Shown: one piece after another, positions 34,543-47,873 of the stretch
Layout of the letters: every line of letters starts with the position of its first letter
Position numbering within the stretch: the first letter of the stretch is position 1
Origin: Bryopsis sp. KO-2023
Taxonomy: Eukaryota; Chlorophyta; Ulvophyceae; Bryopsidales; Bryopsidaceae
DNA length: 64,000 nt
Direction: 5' to 3'
NCBI GenBank assembly: GCA_030272585.1
Contig: BSYQ01000005.1
Span: 2,666,001 to 2,730,000, forward strand
Translations under genes and position numbers: made by a program
Notes under the pieces: generated by a model
Databases searched by the model: none
What the model was told of the DNA's origin: nothing
What the model saw: the letters and a program-made list of their open reading frames with translations, nothing else

Positions 34543-35841
34543 ATATAACGGTATGTTTGACAATGTGGAGAGACGCCTCGAAATTTAAGAAGAATCTATT
34601 ACACACTTGTAGACTGTTCGTCGAGGCAAAGTAGAATTGTACAGTGTGTCCGGCCATTATCCCAATCCTCCTGCGTGAAACGAGCGTGGGATCGGTCTGG
34701 CCAACGACGAGTTTAGAAAGAAGGCAGTTGACACCTTCGTCTTTTTACACTGTTAGATTGTTCCGAATTCCCTTGCCGATAAATACGTTCCCCAGTTTCT
34801 GTCAAGTGTCGCTTCACATCCATTCCAGTAACTTAACTTCCCCACAGCAATCTAACCTTTCCTCCTCTCGATCTTCTAACTTCCTCACATCAATCTATCC
34901 CATAATCAGACTGTGTGGAACAGAATGAAATCGAAGAGTGGAAAAGGAACGGCACCCATCCCAGGAGGCCACTTCTGTTTTTATCAATGAACGCAAATCA
35001 AAAGCTGGCGTTAGGCAAAGCGTTTCGAGCCAAAACACACAAGTTCAAGTTCATTCTGACCCATCTCGGATTTCGATTCGATAATTTGTGGAGGCCTCTC
35101 TGCTTTTCATAAGCATTTGATGCCAAATGATCATCGATGTGCCCAATCTTTTGAGCCAGCGAGCGCGCGCGCCCAACAAGTCTTCACGCAGATGCACGGA
35201 TTATGCCAAAAGTGTATTCAGTTTGCGATATTTCTCCTGACATATCAACGGAGATGGTCGCTACTTGCAAGAGCTGCGACCTCCAATTGGAAGAGCCGAG
35301 TCCTTTTCCGGCCAACGTTTTTCAACACGATGGCGGCGAGCGATTGGCGCACGATTTCACGCAGACGCACAATTCTAATTTTTTTTTCCGAAGACATCTT
35401 AAAACGTGAGCGCTCCGCCGCCCGCCGCCATCCAACGCAAGAATTTTGATGTAAACGAGAAATCAGAGCCAAGGGACAGTGCGTCGCACCACGTAGAGGC
35501 CAAATATAATTTTTCTTGGGACAGCCAAACGTTGAGTATATCATGCTGTCCCCTCGCCGTCGTCTACGATTGCGACCCCACCGTCGCCGGCCGAACCACA
35601 TAACCATGACTTCGCAAACGAGTTTCACCCTGTCCGCCACTGCTCTCGAGTGAGATTTTTCCGGCGCATATTTCGTATCACAAAATCGAACGACACACTC
35701 GACCTGCAGTTGGAAAAAATTTTGTCGTTGTAAAAAGAAAAAAAGCATCGCTGCGTGGAAAAAAGCGCTGCTACGAAAACAGAGCTATAGTAGCTAGAGA
35801 TCTTTCATAAGGACGCGATTTTTTTTTAGCGCGCCAAAAAT
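34543..35841. other. Intergenic, no supported gene
   Basis: About 1.3 kb. Short open frames at 35203-35409 (plus) and 35245-35400 (minus) overlap one another and neither shows a family motif. It should contain the promoter of the ketoacyl-CoA synthase gene. Confidence 0.45.
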
Positions 35842-38616
35842 ATGGGTGGAAATTCGGCCCCCACGAGCCTGGTCGACCACTATTGCTACAGGCCGGCGGA
35901 CGAGCTCGGTGTGGAGCTTATGGGGGTGATGAAAATATGGAGGAAATCGGAGGTAATTAACTTTTTTTTCCCACCCAAGCGCTGCTAGCTTATCATATTC
36001 AACCCCCCCCCCCTCCCCCTTTCTATGTTTTGAGTGGTGACACTGAACGAATTTTCTTATCCCGCCCGCCAGACGTTCGAAAAAGAGTCCATCGATTTTC
36101 AGGAGAAAATCGCGACTCGATCTGGGCTGAAGTTGTCGGGTACTTTTCTCCCCAAAGCGATTCATCCCAAATTCTGCGAAGGGAGGGCCAAAACTGGCGA
36201 AAACGAGTCGATGGTGGAAGCGAAAGAGTGCCTGTTTGGCGCCGTGGAGGGGTTGCTCGAAAAGACGGGCATTAGTGCGCAGGACGTGGATATTTTGATT
36301 TGTTGTTGCAGTATTTTTTGCCCCACTCCATCCTTGACTGCCGCCATTGTGAACCATTTCAAAATGAAGCCGTCCATCCAGTCGTATCATTTGGGAGGAA
36401 TGGGTTGCTCGATGGGGGTGGTGTCTGTGAACCTCATTCGAGATCTGTTGAAGGTGAGCAATGCCGCGAGAAATTTCAGTGAAAAACGAGGAAAAAGAAA
36501 GGGAAAATTTCCAACAGTAGATTGAAATGAGGCAGAGGATGCAGAGATGGATTTTTGAAAAAAAAAAGAAAAGAAAACGGGAAAAATCAGATGTTCCTGA
36601 ACCCCCTTCACTGGATGATCTGTTTGATTTTTTGTTGGCATCCGGAAAATTCGAAAGTAGGTTTTCTGAGCATCCATAGATTTTTTTTAATTGTCGCTTT
36701 ATCAGGGAAAGTGGTACACTGGCTGAAAAAAAAAATGAAAAAAATGAAAAGGTCTTAGGGAAAAGTTCCTGCCTTGGGGAAAAATTCTATCGCGGATTGA
36801 TGTTGGCTGCCAACACCTGATCAAGGTTTTTTTTCATTTCCTTTCGCTGTGAAAAGGTGCACATCAGAGTTCAGAAAAAAAAGAATTTTTATCTCCTGAA
36901 CTTGCTGTAGCTCCCAGTGCTTCGATGTCAGGCATAAATATGCATTTTCCACTTTTCTAGACGCAGGTGTTGGCTATTCGGAACATTTTGGATGTTTATG
37001 AAAATTTCAAATCTGCCTGTCCCTTCAACATGGAAAAGACTTTTTTTTTAAAACAAAAAAAGTATATATAAAACAAAAGCTGGCTTTTTCCAATGAGAAT
37101 ATGTCTATTTTCCAAAGTTCGGATTCAACAAGCAGTGTGCTGATGATGAACGCACCTCCAGGCACATCCTAATTCGAACGCAGTTTTGGTGACGACCGAA
37201 ACCACCACCCCAGCGTTTTACCAGGGCAACGAGCGCAGCCGTCTGGTGACCAACATGCTCTTCAGAATGGGCGGCGCCGCCATACTGTTCAGCAATAAAC
37301 CGAAAATGGCGAGGAGGGCAAAGTACGAGCTTCGGGAGGCGGTGAGAATCCATCAAGGCTCCATCGACGCCGCATACGGGTGAGTGTTGTTTCGAATTAT
37401 CGCCGCTTTTTTTTCCAGATTTTTGTGAAACCCTCGAGCACCCCAACCCCTCCAAACTCTGGTGATCTGTGACCTTTTTCTGTGAATATTTGCTTGAAAC
37501 TCCTTGGTCATTTTTCTTGTTTAGACCAGTGTTGTGTTTGCTTGCAATCAAGGGACGGGGTTCTGCGCACGTAATACTTTGGTTTTGGTTGTGCTTGAAA
37601 TGACGATTTTTTTTCCCGATGGAATGGCAGATGTATCACATACTCCCCAGACGATAAAGGAATAAACGGCATCTCGCTCGGGAAAGACGTCGTGACGGAG
37701 GCTGGGCGTGGGTTGGAAACCATAATCAGACGGATCGCGCCTCGCGTTCTGGATTTCAAGGAAATTTTTCAGTACACCATGACGGAGGCGAAACGAAAAC
37801 TGGGCGTGGACATCCCCAGATATAAGCCCAGCTTCGATCGCTGCTTGGACCATGTGCTGATCCACGCTGGTAGGGTGGGGCACTGTTTTGTTCTTTTACA
37901 AACGCGCGCGCTGAGGGTGGCGAATGTGAATGTGTGTCGTGGTGGTGTTTGCATCCGAAACGCTCTATTGCTTTGGCCGTTTTCGAGTTTTGAGAGGTCT
38001 GCGTGTTTTCGGGGGATCAACAGGAGGCGCCAAGGTTTTGGAGGGGTTGGGACAAAATTTGAAACTCAGCGAATACATGCTGAAGCCCTCCTACGACGTC
38101 TTGTATCACTACGGAAACGTATCGTCCTCGACGACCTGGTACACCATGAGCAATGTCGAGTCGATGAGGGGAGTGAAGAAGGGGGACACCGTTATGCAGG
38201 TACGTAACGCTCGACCGTTCACCAAACCCCCCTGTTCATATTTCTGATATCTTATATTTCTGATTTTTTTCGTGGGACGACGGAGAAAAGAGAGAGAGTA
38301 AGCGTGGGTGTTCTGTTTTGCCGTCGTTCGACAGATCGGCGTTGGTTCTGGAGTGAAATGCGGAGTGAACATCTGGAAGGCCAAAAGGGACATCCACGAA
38401 GTCCACGACGCCTGGAAGCACGTGCACGCCGAGATTGGCGGCGAGACGAGGCGGCCTTGTTTGAGCAAGGGCTTGTTTTCGACGAGCACCATGTCGTTGA
38501 TGTTCTTCTTCGTGTGTTTGATGGTGGCGATTTTCATGGGCGACGGCCAAGGAGGAGTGGATCTCAAAAGTCAAGTCATGAAAATGATGCCTGAAGGACC
38601 GTTCATTTCATCGTGA
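35842..38616 (+). CDS. 3-ketoacyl-CoA synthase (FAE1/CUT1-type), six exons, 468 aa
   Basis: Condensing enzyme of very-long-chain fatty acid elongation: it joins malonyl-CoA to an acyl-CoA at the ER. Exons 35842-35952, 36073-36453, 37162-37379, 37631-37869, 38024-38199 and 38335-38616 join exactly. Family signatures run in order: CYRPADEL, FQEKIATRSGL, CCCSIFCPTPSLTA, GMGCSMGVVS with active-site Cys149, FYQGNERSRL, NMLFRMGGAAIL, LIHAGG with His about 315, HYGNVSSSTTWY with His345 and Asn348, IGVGSGVKCGVNIW. The catalytic triad is complete. The protein lacks the two N-terminal membrane spans of plant enzymes, starting almost at the CYRPADEL motif, and has instead a C-terminal hydrophobic segment (TMSLMFFFVCLMVAIFMG, residues about 429-446). 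Confidence 0.92.
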
Positions 38617-40404
38617 TATTATTTATTAAAAAAAAAAGAACATAAAAAACGAGTGACAGACAGGGAGGTAAACGAGTTATGGTGGGTAAAGAAAAAGAGC
38701 GACAGACAGACATAGAGACAAAAAAGAGCTATGGTGGATTACGATGGAGGTTGCCTTTGTCTTTTTTTTTTGGTCGAGTTCTGTCGGCTGTTTTGTAGGT
38801 ATTGTCTGTGCACAAATATCCCTGCCGAAGAAGTTAATTAGTATTTGTTTGTTTTTTTTTGGTTTTCTTTCCTTCCACCATCATGTCATAAATTGGGTGT
38901 ACTTTCCCCATGCAGTTGTTTTAGGGGGTGGTTTTTGCTTCTTTTTTTTTCCCCTTGTGCGGTTTTTTTTTGTGTCAATAAGAGGTCGATTTGTGGGGGT
39001 CGAATTTGGGGGAAAAAGAGAGGAAAAAAAAAAGAGCGTGGGCAAATTACGGCAGTTTCGGATTCGAAAAAATATTTATGGACAGCTGCTGGGATTCATA
39101 AAATTGAAGAACGGTGTTGTGATCCGACCATTTTCGTTTTTGCTTGCTTGTTTTTTTTTGTTTTTTTTTTTCTTTCGTGCGTTTTTGATAACGGGGGCCT
39201 GTAAGTTTATAGTGTGATTTATTCTCTCCTCCCCCCCCTCCCCCTTTTTTTCTTCCACAAAAAGAAAAAAAAAAAACAGAAAAAAAAAACGAAGCCCCTC
39301 TGTTATGTTTTGTGCAGAATTTAGATATGGGTGAGTCTCAGAGACGTTGGTGCGATAAGTTTGGTAAAACATTGGAACACGAAACTGTCATTTGGCTTCT
39401 TGTAAGGTAATTCCAGTGTTCTTTTTCTCTGTCCAAAACTCCACCATAAAAACTGGTCGATGGCTTGCTGTTGGGGAGTTGGGTGGGGTGGTAATATATT
39501 GAACCTTGAAGTCACCTTTTTTCGGGGTTTGAAAGGTGAGGTTGGGAGGGGGGTAATAAAACTGAACAAACTTTGCAATTGCAATGGGGGTGCATTTATT
39601 TTTATGTCGATTTGTGTAAAATAATTAATTCACGCAAAACAAGTAGAAACAATAATATATTCTCAGGATGGAAAAAATCGACAAATGAAGCACATTGTTT
39701 ATAAACGATTCCAGACATCCATTTCCATGCGCCACAACCTGCAAAATTATCCATCCTTGCACAAAAAACAAAGGTTACGTCAGTTTTTAAGTGATTCTTA
39801 ATTGGTGTTCTCCATCATCCATCACTGAATCATTCATTATCCTGCAGATATTGCACAAATGAGGGAGAGGAACAGGAAGAAAAAACAAAAGGGCCAAGCT
39901 GGTGGAAACCAAAACAACTCAGAAAATCAAAACATAAAAATCCCAATAAACTTGTAAATTTATTAGGATATCTCTGATAGCGATGGTGCCTTCACATATG
40001 GCTGGATCAGCCTTACACAAACATCCTAACACCAATACATACAAGCCCAAAATTTCCACAATAACTCTGATTGACCCCTGCAGCCTGATTCAATGAAGGA
40101 GGTTGGTTGAGCATCCCTTTTCCTGTTTAAATGTTAGTTCGCTTGTTTTTCTACCTATTTTTTTTTTTCGTCTAATTTTCATTTTTTTTTCCCCTCTTTC
40201 AGAAACCCCACTGATATAACAGACAAAGCAATTTGAACCACACCGAGAAACTGATCTCCTCTCCACCGACCAATTTTTTTTCTTCTAAAGCATCTAATAA
40301 AGAAATAACTAGGATAGTACTTTTCTGGACCCTTGTGGGTCTGCAAGATCCACCTTCAAAGCTGCCAAGGTTCAAAAGGAAAAAGAAAAAAAACACCGCT
40401 CAGC
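38617..40404. other. Intergenic between convergent genes
   Basis: About 1.8 kb with T, A and C runs; no exon supported on either strand. It contains the 3' ends of the ketoacyl-CoA synthase (plus) and the F-box/WD40 gene (minus). Confidence 0.55.
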
Positions 40405-41845
40405 TCAGTTCCAATGATTCTGGTGAGACAATCTCCAACTCCATTGCATAACAGTGCTTCCTTTATCGTACAACTTTATCCCACACACGATGTTTTCATC
40501 AGATATCGCCACTCCAAATACTGTACAATTTTGTGGAAGTATTAGCGTCCGGAACGAACGCTCCTGAGCAACATAGTGCATCACCATGTCTGACTCAGAC
40601 CAGTCATACCTGAATCTGTTGTTCCTCAGTTTTTTGGCCAGTGGCGGCTGCCTATACAAAACTTTCACCCCATCGAAAGCACAATATCCCAGACCACCAC
40701 GATCGAGGTTTTCATCTCCAATTTCCTTGATGCAGGATTCTTTCTCGACATCCCAGATTGTGATGTTTCTGTTCAACACGCACAAGAGACCTCCTCTGAG
40801 GTGCATTGAACGCGGCACACCCTGGATGGGAATTGACCCAACGCAGTCGTAACTCGATCTGTCCCAAACCTTGATGAGGTTTTCGAATCCCATCACGATA
40901 CGTTTCTCGTCGATATCGGCTGCGGTGGCGATTGTTCGGTGGTCTGACTCTATGTGGTGGACACATTTACTCGAGAGGAGATTCCAAACCCTCACCCCTG
41001 TGGTGTTGAAGCACCCCACCACCATATCACCGTGGATGTGCAAGCTGAGAATGAATCCCTGGTAACCCGTGTGCAATATGTGCAACCACCGGCCATTTTT
41101 TCTATCCACAATCCCGATACCAGATCCTCGGGACCCCCAAGCGATGTGCTTTTCTGACATGTGTAGCACCACCACATTTTCGAGATAAGCAACATAGTTG
41201 TGATGAACATCGTAATTATAGTCACCCTCTGGGAAATGCAGCGACCAACAGAGCTCCTTCGAAGTCAAATCCCATAATTGCATGCTGTTGTCCCAAGTGG
41301 GTGCGACGCACACAGAATCTCCCCAAACGTTGGACAGCACACAATCACCAGTATCGCTGATGCCCTGTGCAAAACGACCAAGCGTTGGCAGGAGGAACGA
41401 TCGACAGCACGCAACCTCATGCAATATAGAAGCATATATCCCCGGTCTTGACCGGATCGGACCGTTTTCTGGAGGCGGCTCCCTTGACAATCGAACAAGC
41501 ACGCCCAGGAACCTAGGGATGCGTCTCCCCTCAACACTTTTTCAAAAACGGTACCCCTCTCATTTTCTTTTCGACGGCCCTAACCTCAATCACGTGTTGC
41601 TCCAGTTCTCCCGCCTTCCATCGGCATTCCCGTGTGTAGGCCTGGCGGACCTCATCGATGCGCTCAACCACTCCTCCAAATTCCTTCTCGTAAAATCTCT
41701 TCCAAGGGATCCCTGGCGAATTCGCTACTTCTCGCCATTGGCGACATACACAGGCTGCCGTAAGCACGAGGCTTCCTGAGGAAAACCTCTCGAAGATGTT
41801 GGCCAGGATGGCGCTCGGCAAACGCATTTCGATTTTCCTGCGCAT
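40405..41845 (-). CDS. F-box / WD40-repeat protein
   Basis: Likely substrate receptor of an SCF ubiquitin ligase: the F-box binds SKP1 and the WD40 propeller binds the target. From the first in-frame ATG (41845), residues 7 to about 50 are an F-box (LPSAILANIFERFSSGSLVL, VCRQWREVANSP, WKRFYEKEF). The downstream frame holds five to six WD-like repeats (WDNSMQLWDL, TTGVRVWNLLSSK, NLIKVWDRSSYDCVG, NITIWDVEKESCIKE). The two parts lie in different frames. Removing 41513-41537, a 25-base GTGTTG...CCCTAG segment, joins them exactly (GVPFLKK|FLGVLVRL) to give 471 aa. It is therefore either a 25-nt intron or a frameshift. Upstream sequence to 41956 is open in the same frame without ATG, so a 5' exon may exist. 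Confidence 0.8.
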
Positions 41846-42560
41846 GGCTTGAGAAAATCCTTCCCTTCTCCACGGGATCTGACACTTGGTGGGGTCTTCC
41901 TTTAACCAAACCAAATCGATCAATCTGAGAACGAGCGCCTGCCCGCCGAGCAACACGGATTATCCACAATATAACTGGGTATTCGAGACGGGCTGAACCG
42001 GGCTGGTGCGGCGCTGAGAAACAAACGAACGAATTACCTTCCAAGGCTGCTCAGAAACGTTGGATTCGATTTATCGGCAGGGTGTGATCGCCCCTCTTGG
42101 CGCATCTCATGAACGAGCTATGACTTTGGCACTCACACAAAAGAGTGGAATCGCCCCGCCCGACGTTCGACTCAATATGTATGACACAAAACACGGAAAG
42201 TGGTGGGGGCAAACTGTAAAAAGAACTCCGTTGGTACGACATCGTTCGTTTTCGTTGTGTTTTGGCCTGGTCGCCCTCCTTGCGCATATTTCCTTTGTAA
42301 CACTTTGTGCCCTACGCAAGTGTGGGGTCGCCGACGCTGGAGGAGGGACGGCACTGCCACTTCTCGGTTTCCTTTTCGGCGTCAAACTTCAATTTTGGGA
42401 GAAGCATCCTGCTTGTTTCTAATTTGGCCGCGACTTGGTTTTCACATAAGCCACACGTTCGTTTCTCTTTGAGAAAAAGAGGAGGGGGGAAAGGGAATCG
42501 AAGTTATCGGAATCAGGGGAGCCTCGCATTTGGACAGAGGGGGCGCTCCGAAGCGCGAAG
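41846..42560. promoter_or_regulatory. Shared 5' region between divergent F-box/WD40 and GT31 genes
   Basis: The two genes are transcribed away from each other from this interval of about 700 bases, so it is presumed to hold both promoters. No specific motif was identified; overlapping short open frames on both strands are not convincing. Confidence 0.4.
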
Positions 42561-45500
42561 ATGGGCCCCCGAGCGACCCAAGCCGCGAGGAATGTGCGAC
42601 TGACGTTGATTATTGCTGGAATCACGATTGTCGCCCACGTTGTCCTCTTCTGGCAGAGCTCGATGCTCACGCGAGTCCCCGGTTTCACCATGCATCCACA
42701 AGGCTTCGAAAACCGTCTGTTCACAAGCATAACCGACGTGAAATCGAAAATCGACGCCCTGGTGGAGGGAAGCGAGGACTCGGTGTCGAAAGATGGTCTC
42801 GAAAAGATTGGCATGGACTTGGGGAGGGTGTTGAACGATTGGAGTCGAAGCGGTGGTCCAGTGTTGTCCGAAAATAACAAGGAAGCTTCGTATTCTTCTC
42901 AGAAAGATTTACCGGTGGTCACTTCCTCCTCCCACATCGAGGACAAAATCAGAGCCGTTATCGATCGTTCGATCGGAGGAGTGGACCTCGGTCTAGGAGT
43001 CAGGCCGAAAATCAAAGTCTTCGTTGGCGTATTTGTAAGTCGTCGGGGAGGAAAACGGTTTGAAACCACTTCAATTATCTTTGTTTTCTTGAATCTTTCC
43101 CCTCTTTCTGTGCTCTCCCCCCTCCCCCTCCCCCTCCCCCCAGAAGAAAAAGCAAAAGAAAGCGAAAAGAAAAAGAGTTGCGAAAAGGATATGTGCCATG
43201 TTGGGTGTATGAGTCATATCTTCTCCAAATATATATTTGTGGCGATAACTTATTTCTTGATGTCAAAAACTTAGTAAGGAGTGCACCATGTCACCAAGTC
43301 CTCCAGCCCGAAAATATTATAGGTAGATAATTTTTGCATACAGTAAATTTGTTGAAGAAAACTAAGCAAATAATTCATTCCTTGAAGGTGTTTTATTAGT
43401 TGCACCCTCTCCATCTCCATAATTAAATAAAGTAAATTGAAAAGCGTACGTGTATCTATCGTACATTTTGATCCTGCAGTTGAGGGGCTGGATGAAAATG
43501 CGATTTCGATGGGTGCACACATTTCACCAACCCCCCCCCCCCAAAAAAAAAAAAAAAAAAAGAATAAAAATTTTAGTGACGCTGGTGGGCATTCGATTTC
43601 TGAATCAGAGCTCGCCAGATTGCAGAGATGCGTGAAAATTCTGTTTTTTAGGTAGTTGATTTGAGATTTTGTCTGTGCAGACTGGATTTAATGACCCAGG
43701 ACGGCAAGCCAAGACTTCGGACGCTGATAAATACGATTACAAAAAGCGAAGGAAGGCCTTGAGAGAAACGTGGTTTCCTGGCACCAAGGAGGAAAGAGAT
43801 AGGTCGGTGAATTCCCAATCTAATTTTGTTTTTTTCCTAAAAAGTGGTGTTTGGCAGTTTTTGGTTAGATGTGTTGCATCAATTTCCCCCCCCCCCCCCC
43901 CTTCTTCCCAAATAACAGTTCAATAAGGATGAACCCTCTTGGTTTTTATCTTAGGCAAGCCTGTGTGTTGCTCTGATGAAAGATTTCAAAAGTGGTTTAT
44001 GGAGGCACTGTTTGTTTTTTTGTTTTAAACATAGCAGAGTAATATCGGGGAACATCTCACGGAAAGAAGATATACATCTATATATTTGTATGACTGATAG
44101 TCATTTCTAGAGGCTGAAAGCAAAATTTTCTTAAAGGAGAGCATTTTTTGAATAAGTAAAAATGACCTCCACGACGTCCAGAAGGGTGAAAAAATTGCAA
44201 CCATCCATCCAGATCCTAGGACAAATGCAAGGTCAAAACGTATCGATTTAAATATCGTAGATATGTTTGTTTTTTTGGGATCCCACTCGTGGGATGAATG
44301 CCACATCGTGAATAAAACAGAATGTACTGATGAGTCAGGGAAGCTTGTTGCGGGTCCATCACCTAAAAACCATGGCAGCATTCGGTTCTCAAATTTTCTT
44401 TTCAAATTTTTGTTTTTTTCCTGGTCAGACTGGAGAAGGAGAAGGGTATTGTGGTTCGCTTTGTGGTGGGCCATTCTGCAGACCCCAAGCAGGAAGAAGT
44501 AATGGGCGAAGAAGAAAAAGCCAATGAAGATTTCATCCGAATTCCTCTCACAGTGAGTTGATCCTCCCAAATAGATCTTTTTTTCTCCTTGATTAGCATT
44601 TTTTTTTGGGGGGGGGGGGGAAGTCTTGTCTTTTTTCTTTTCAGTGGGGACTATATTAACGATCGCTGAGATCTGGTGGTACATTTTCGAATATCACCAG
44701 ATTTCCTTGAATTGATTTTTTTTGAAATTGAATTTGAAATCGGACTGGTCCTGGAACAGGAATCGTATTATGGTCTCACCAACAAAACCAAGAATTTTTT
44801 TACCACCGCTGCAGCCCTTTATGATGCCGAATGGTACGTGAAAGTGGACGACGATGTGTATCTGATGGTGGAGCGAATTCTGCTGGCGGCAAAACAATGG
44901 GCAAAAATGGGGGCAGGTGAGTTCGTTGTTGTTCATCCTATTACAGTTTCAGAGGAAAGGAACCCTGGGTAAGAAGCAGCGCAGTTGTGACAGTGTCTGG
45001 GTTAGCATTGAGAAGGGTTAATTTTTTTCCCCAAATATAGTCAAGTTTGCAAATATAGGAAATGCATGCATATTTTGTTTGGGAAGGATGATGTTGGGAA
45101 ATCGTCGATGACTGTCGGAAGTCCATAGTTCGATGATCATTTTGTTCGCATTCTTACGAACAATTGGTTGGTGGCAAAGGAGGAAAACTAGGACTTTCTT
45201 GATTACTTTAGTTTTGCACACTGATGGCTTTCCTGACGAGATGCCTTGATGTGTCGTGAATTGACCAGGGTACATTGGGTGCATGAAACATGGCTATGTC
45301 TGGAAGGAGGAAAACACCAGATGGTTCGAACCTCAGCATTTGCTGTTGGGGAACGAGTACTATCTGCATGCATATGGCTCCATCTATGTAATGTCCAAAA
45401 GGACGGTGGAGGATGTCATAGTCAGAAATTTTAACAACTTGCGGTATTTTGCTAATGAAGGTACGGTGTTGCTTGCTAAAATTATGTTTTTCAGGGGGGG

Positions 45501-46133
45501 TGGGATCCTTTTTTGTTCTTTGTTTTTTCTTCTGGGCTGAACGAAGATTTGAGCGTCCTAAATTTTTATTTATTATTCTTCTGGTTGAAAAACTTGATTG
45601 CTCCTGATGATTCAAAAGCACAGCAAGGATCCATCCGTCTGTCTATGTGAACCTTTTTGAATCGATTTGTTAATTTTATAATGAATAATGTATTTATTCT
45701 ACACTATTCCACTCTATTTTTCTTATTTGTTTTTGGATGGGGGAGGGTAATTGGGTTTGATCCACCGATAATGATCTCAAAACAAATGCAGCCAACCAAA
45801 AGCATCGAACCTTCTTCGCTATCAGCAAATCCAGCAAAAATTCAACTGATTTTCACCTTGCTTTTTTCTTGTCAAATTTTAACAGATACCACCGTGGGAT
45901 CTTGGATGCTGGGTCACAATGTAACTCATTTCGAGGACATGCGATTGTGCGCAACCCATTGCTCCGGGAAAGCCGTCGGAATATTGAGAAACGAATGTGC
46001 CGGCTTGTGCGATCCCCTGAAAGATCTTTATTTGGTTCATAATGCAAGATCATGTCGATTTCCGGCCGAAGACCCCCTACCCTACATGCCCTCCTACCCC
46101 GATCACACCGCTTTTGAAAAGATGCGCGTGTGA
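42561..46133 (+). CDS. GT31 family beta-1,3-galactosyltransferase-like protein, six exons, 438 aa
   Basis: Type II Golgi glycosyltransferase. Exons 42561-43034, 43681-43802, 44429-44552, 44760-44916, 45269-45460 and 45886-46133 join to 1317 nt. A short cytosolic tail is followed by one membrane span (residues about 14-32, LTLIIAGITIVAHVVLFW) and a Ser-rich stem. The catalytic domain has GT31 motifs in order: RRKALRETWFPG, GIVVRFVVGHSADP, TTAAALYDAEWYVKVDDDVY (metal-binding DDD near residue 271), YIGCMKHGYVW, YYLHAYGSIYVMSK, and ANEDTTVGSWMLGHNVTHFED. The motif set resembles plant B3GALT-type enzymes acting on arabinogalactan or N-glycans more than animal core-1 synthase. Donor UDP-galactose is inferred; the acceptor is unknown. 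The first intron (43035-43680) is the longest but one. Confidence 0.88.
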
Positions 46134-47730
46134 GCCAGAGGATTCACTGTTTTTAGTGAACAGTTTCATTTTTTTTAAATTGTTTTTCTTTCTTGTTGTT
46201 CTTGGTATCGTGCACTCCTTCGATTCTCCATTTGTTTTGTTGTTTTGGGTTCTGGTTTTCTCAATCCCTCGTTGGAATGGCGCTTTGGAAAAAATGTTAT
46301 CATAAGAATTGCATTTCAGTGATGAGATCCAGTCCTCCTCTCCCCCCCCCCTCCCCCACAACAGGCTGAATTGATTTTTTGGGGGAAAAAATGGGTGCCT
46401 TGTTTCTTTAATATGTCGCTGAGAAGAGTGCATCACAATGGATCACAGAGGGTAAATGGACTGTTTTTATGTTATTCCAATTGGGGTGTCTTGTTGGAGG
46501 AGGGTTGGTTCGGCTTTGTTGGACAGGCGGCTTTGTTGGACAGGCGGACAGGTTGAGCAATTCAAGTGGCAATCGGGTTCAAAAGGGCTGTATGAGAATT
46601 TGCACCTCGTTTATACTGATCGATCGTTGTCTGGTGGTGAGTGGAAACGTGAGCTCAGTGAACATGTGGGAATAAGAGTTGGAGGGCGTGGACTTGCAAT
46701 GCGTGATCTCTGGGTATAGCTTTACGTACGCAACAAGGCCGATTTCAAATGGTGGGGTTTTCTGTTGTGCATTGGATCTCCTCCAAAAAGGGGTGTCAAG
46801 TCTGTGTCAATGTAAAGGTGTCAAGTTTCTTGACAGGCTCCAGCCTGGGTGAGTGCCCATCAAATTCTTTGCTCGTAGCCACCTTAATTCAGGTCCTCTC
46901 CGACAGGGGTTTCAGCCTCTCGTTCTCATTCCTGCCCTCAGAACTGCGTCCAAGCAATATTTTCCAATCGAAAATATATTGAAAAGATGCTCCAGCCGAA
47001 TCACATATCGTTTTCAAGACACCCCAACAATAATAGCCGAAACATATCGTTTTCAAGACACCCCAACAATGATGCTATTGTAAGGACAACCATGTTGATG
47101 ATGAAGCACAATTGGGTATCTAGTGCATTAGTACGGGATGGTTGTTAGATGGAGTGGTGGAGTTTCAAATATTCTAAGGATGCGGTGTTTTAGCCGTATA
47201 GGGTTCCACATGTAAAAGCCACATGTCCTGACCACCTAGACTACGACGGAAGATCCACGAGACACGTCCCGTATGCCGAGTTTCGGAGCGTCGAGGGTTT
47301 TTGGAAGCTGGCGGGAAGCTGGCGGGGACAAGTGCCCTCGCGCACGGGAACGGGGTTGCGCCAGAACCTCGGGAGGGTGTTCGTTCGTGGTTAGGACTCG
47401 TTTCGAGTTTTTTCATCGTTGCGATTTTTGGGTGCTCGGATTTGGATGCACGAGAGATATCAGTAATGGCCCATTTTGTTGGCTCGGATTGTCACGTAAA
47501 AGGAGTTGTTCGTTTTCCATGGGTTTTCGTGTCTCTTCGGATTTTGGTGTTTTTCTTTCCCTCTGGGAGACCGATTCGTTTCTCTCTATTTTCATCGTTC
47601 TTTTCTTATTTTTGTGCCGTTCTTTCCCTCCTTTTCTTCCAATAATCTTTCTATTCATTGTTTCCCCTTTCCGTGCTTTTTTCTGTTTTTCTTTTTTCGA
47701 TTCTTCCTCCTTCGTTCCTTTCGAAAAAAG

Positions 47731-47762
47731 TCTCGCGCTCTACCAAACCGAGCTACCCGGGC
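47731..47762 (-). pseudogene. tRNA 5'-half-like fragment (minus strand)
   Basis: On the minus strand this reads GCCCGGGTAGCTCGGTTTGG then TAGAGCGCGAGA, the acceptor-stem/D-arm half of a tRNA including an A-box. No matching T-arm or 3' acceptor strand is found in the next 250 bases, so it is not an intact tRNA. Confidence 0.4.
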
Positions 47763-47873
47763 GTGCTTGAAGCCGGAGCGCGCCGATCCCGTGGATCCCG
47801 ATCTCGGTAATCTCGATCTCGCAGAGGGTCGACAAAGTCTCCACGGAGCGAGCACCGGATACGTCGTCGAGCT

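Noticed and set aside
35203-35409. Short plus-strand frame with a CKSC pair upstream of the ketoacyl-CoA synthase
   Set aside because: Only one Cys pair, an equally good antisense frame, and it ends in simple sequence; considered and rejected as a zinc-ribbon gene or 5' exon.
47004-47070. Two 26-base direct copies 39 bp apart
   Set aside because: Real but too short and isolated to call an array; no CRISPR-like regularity.
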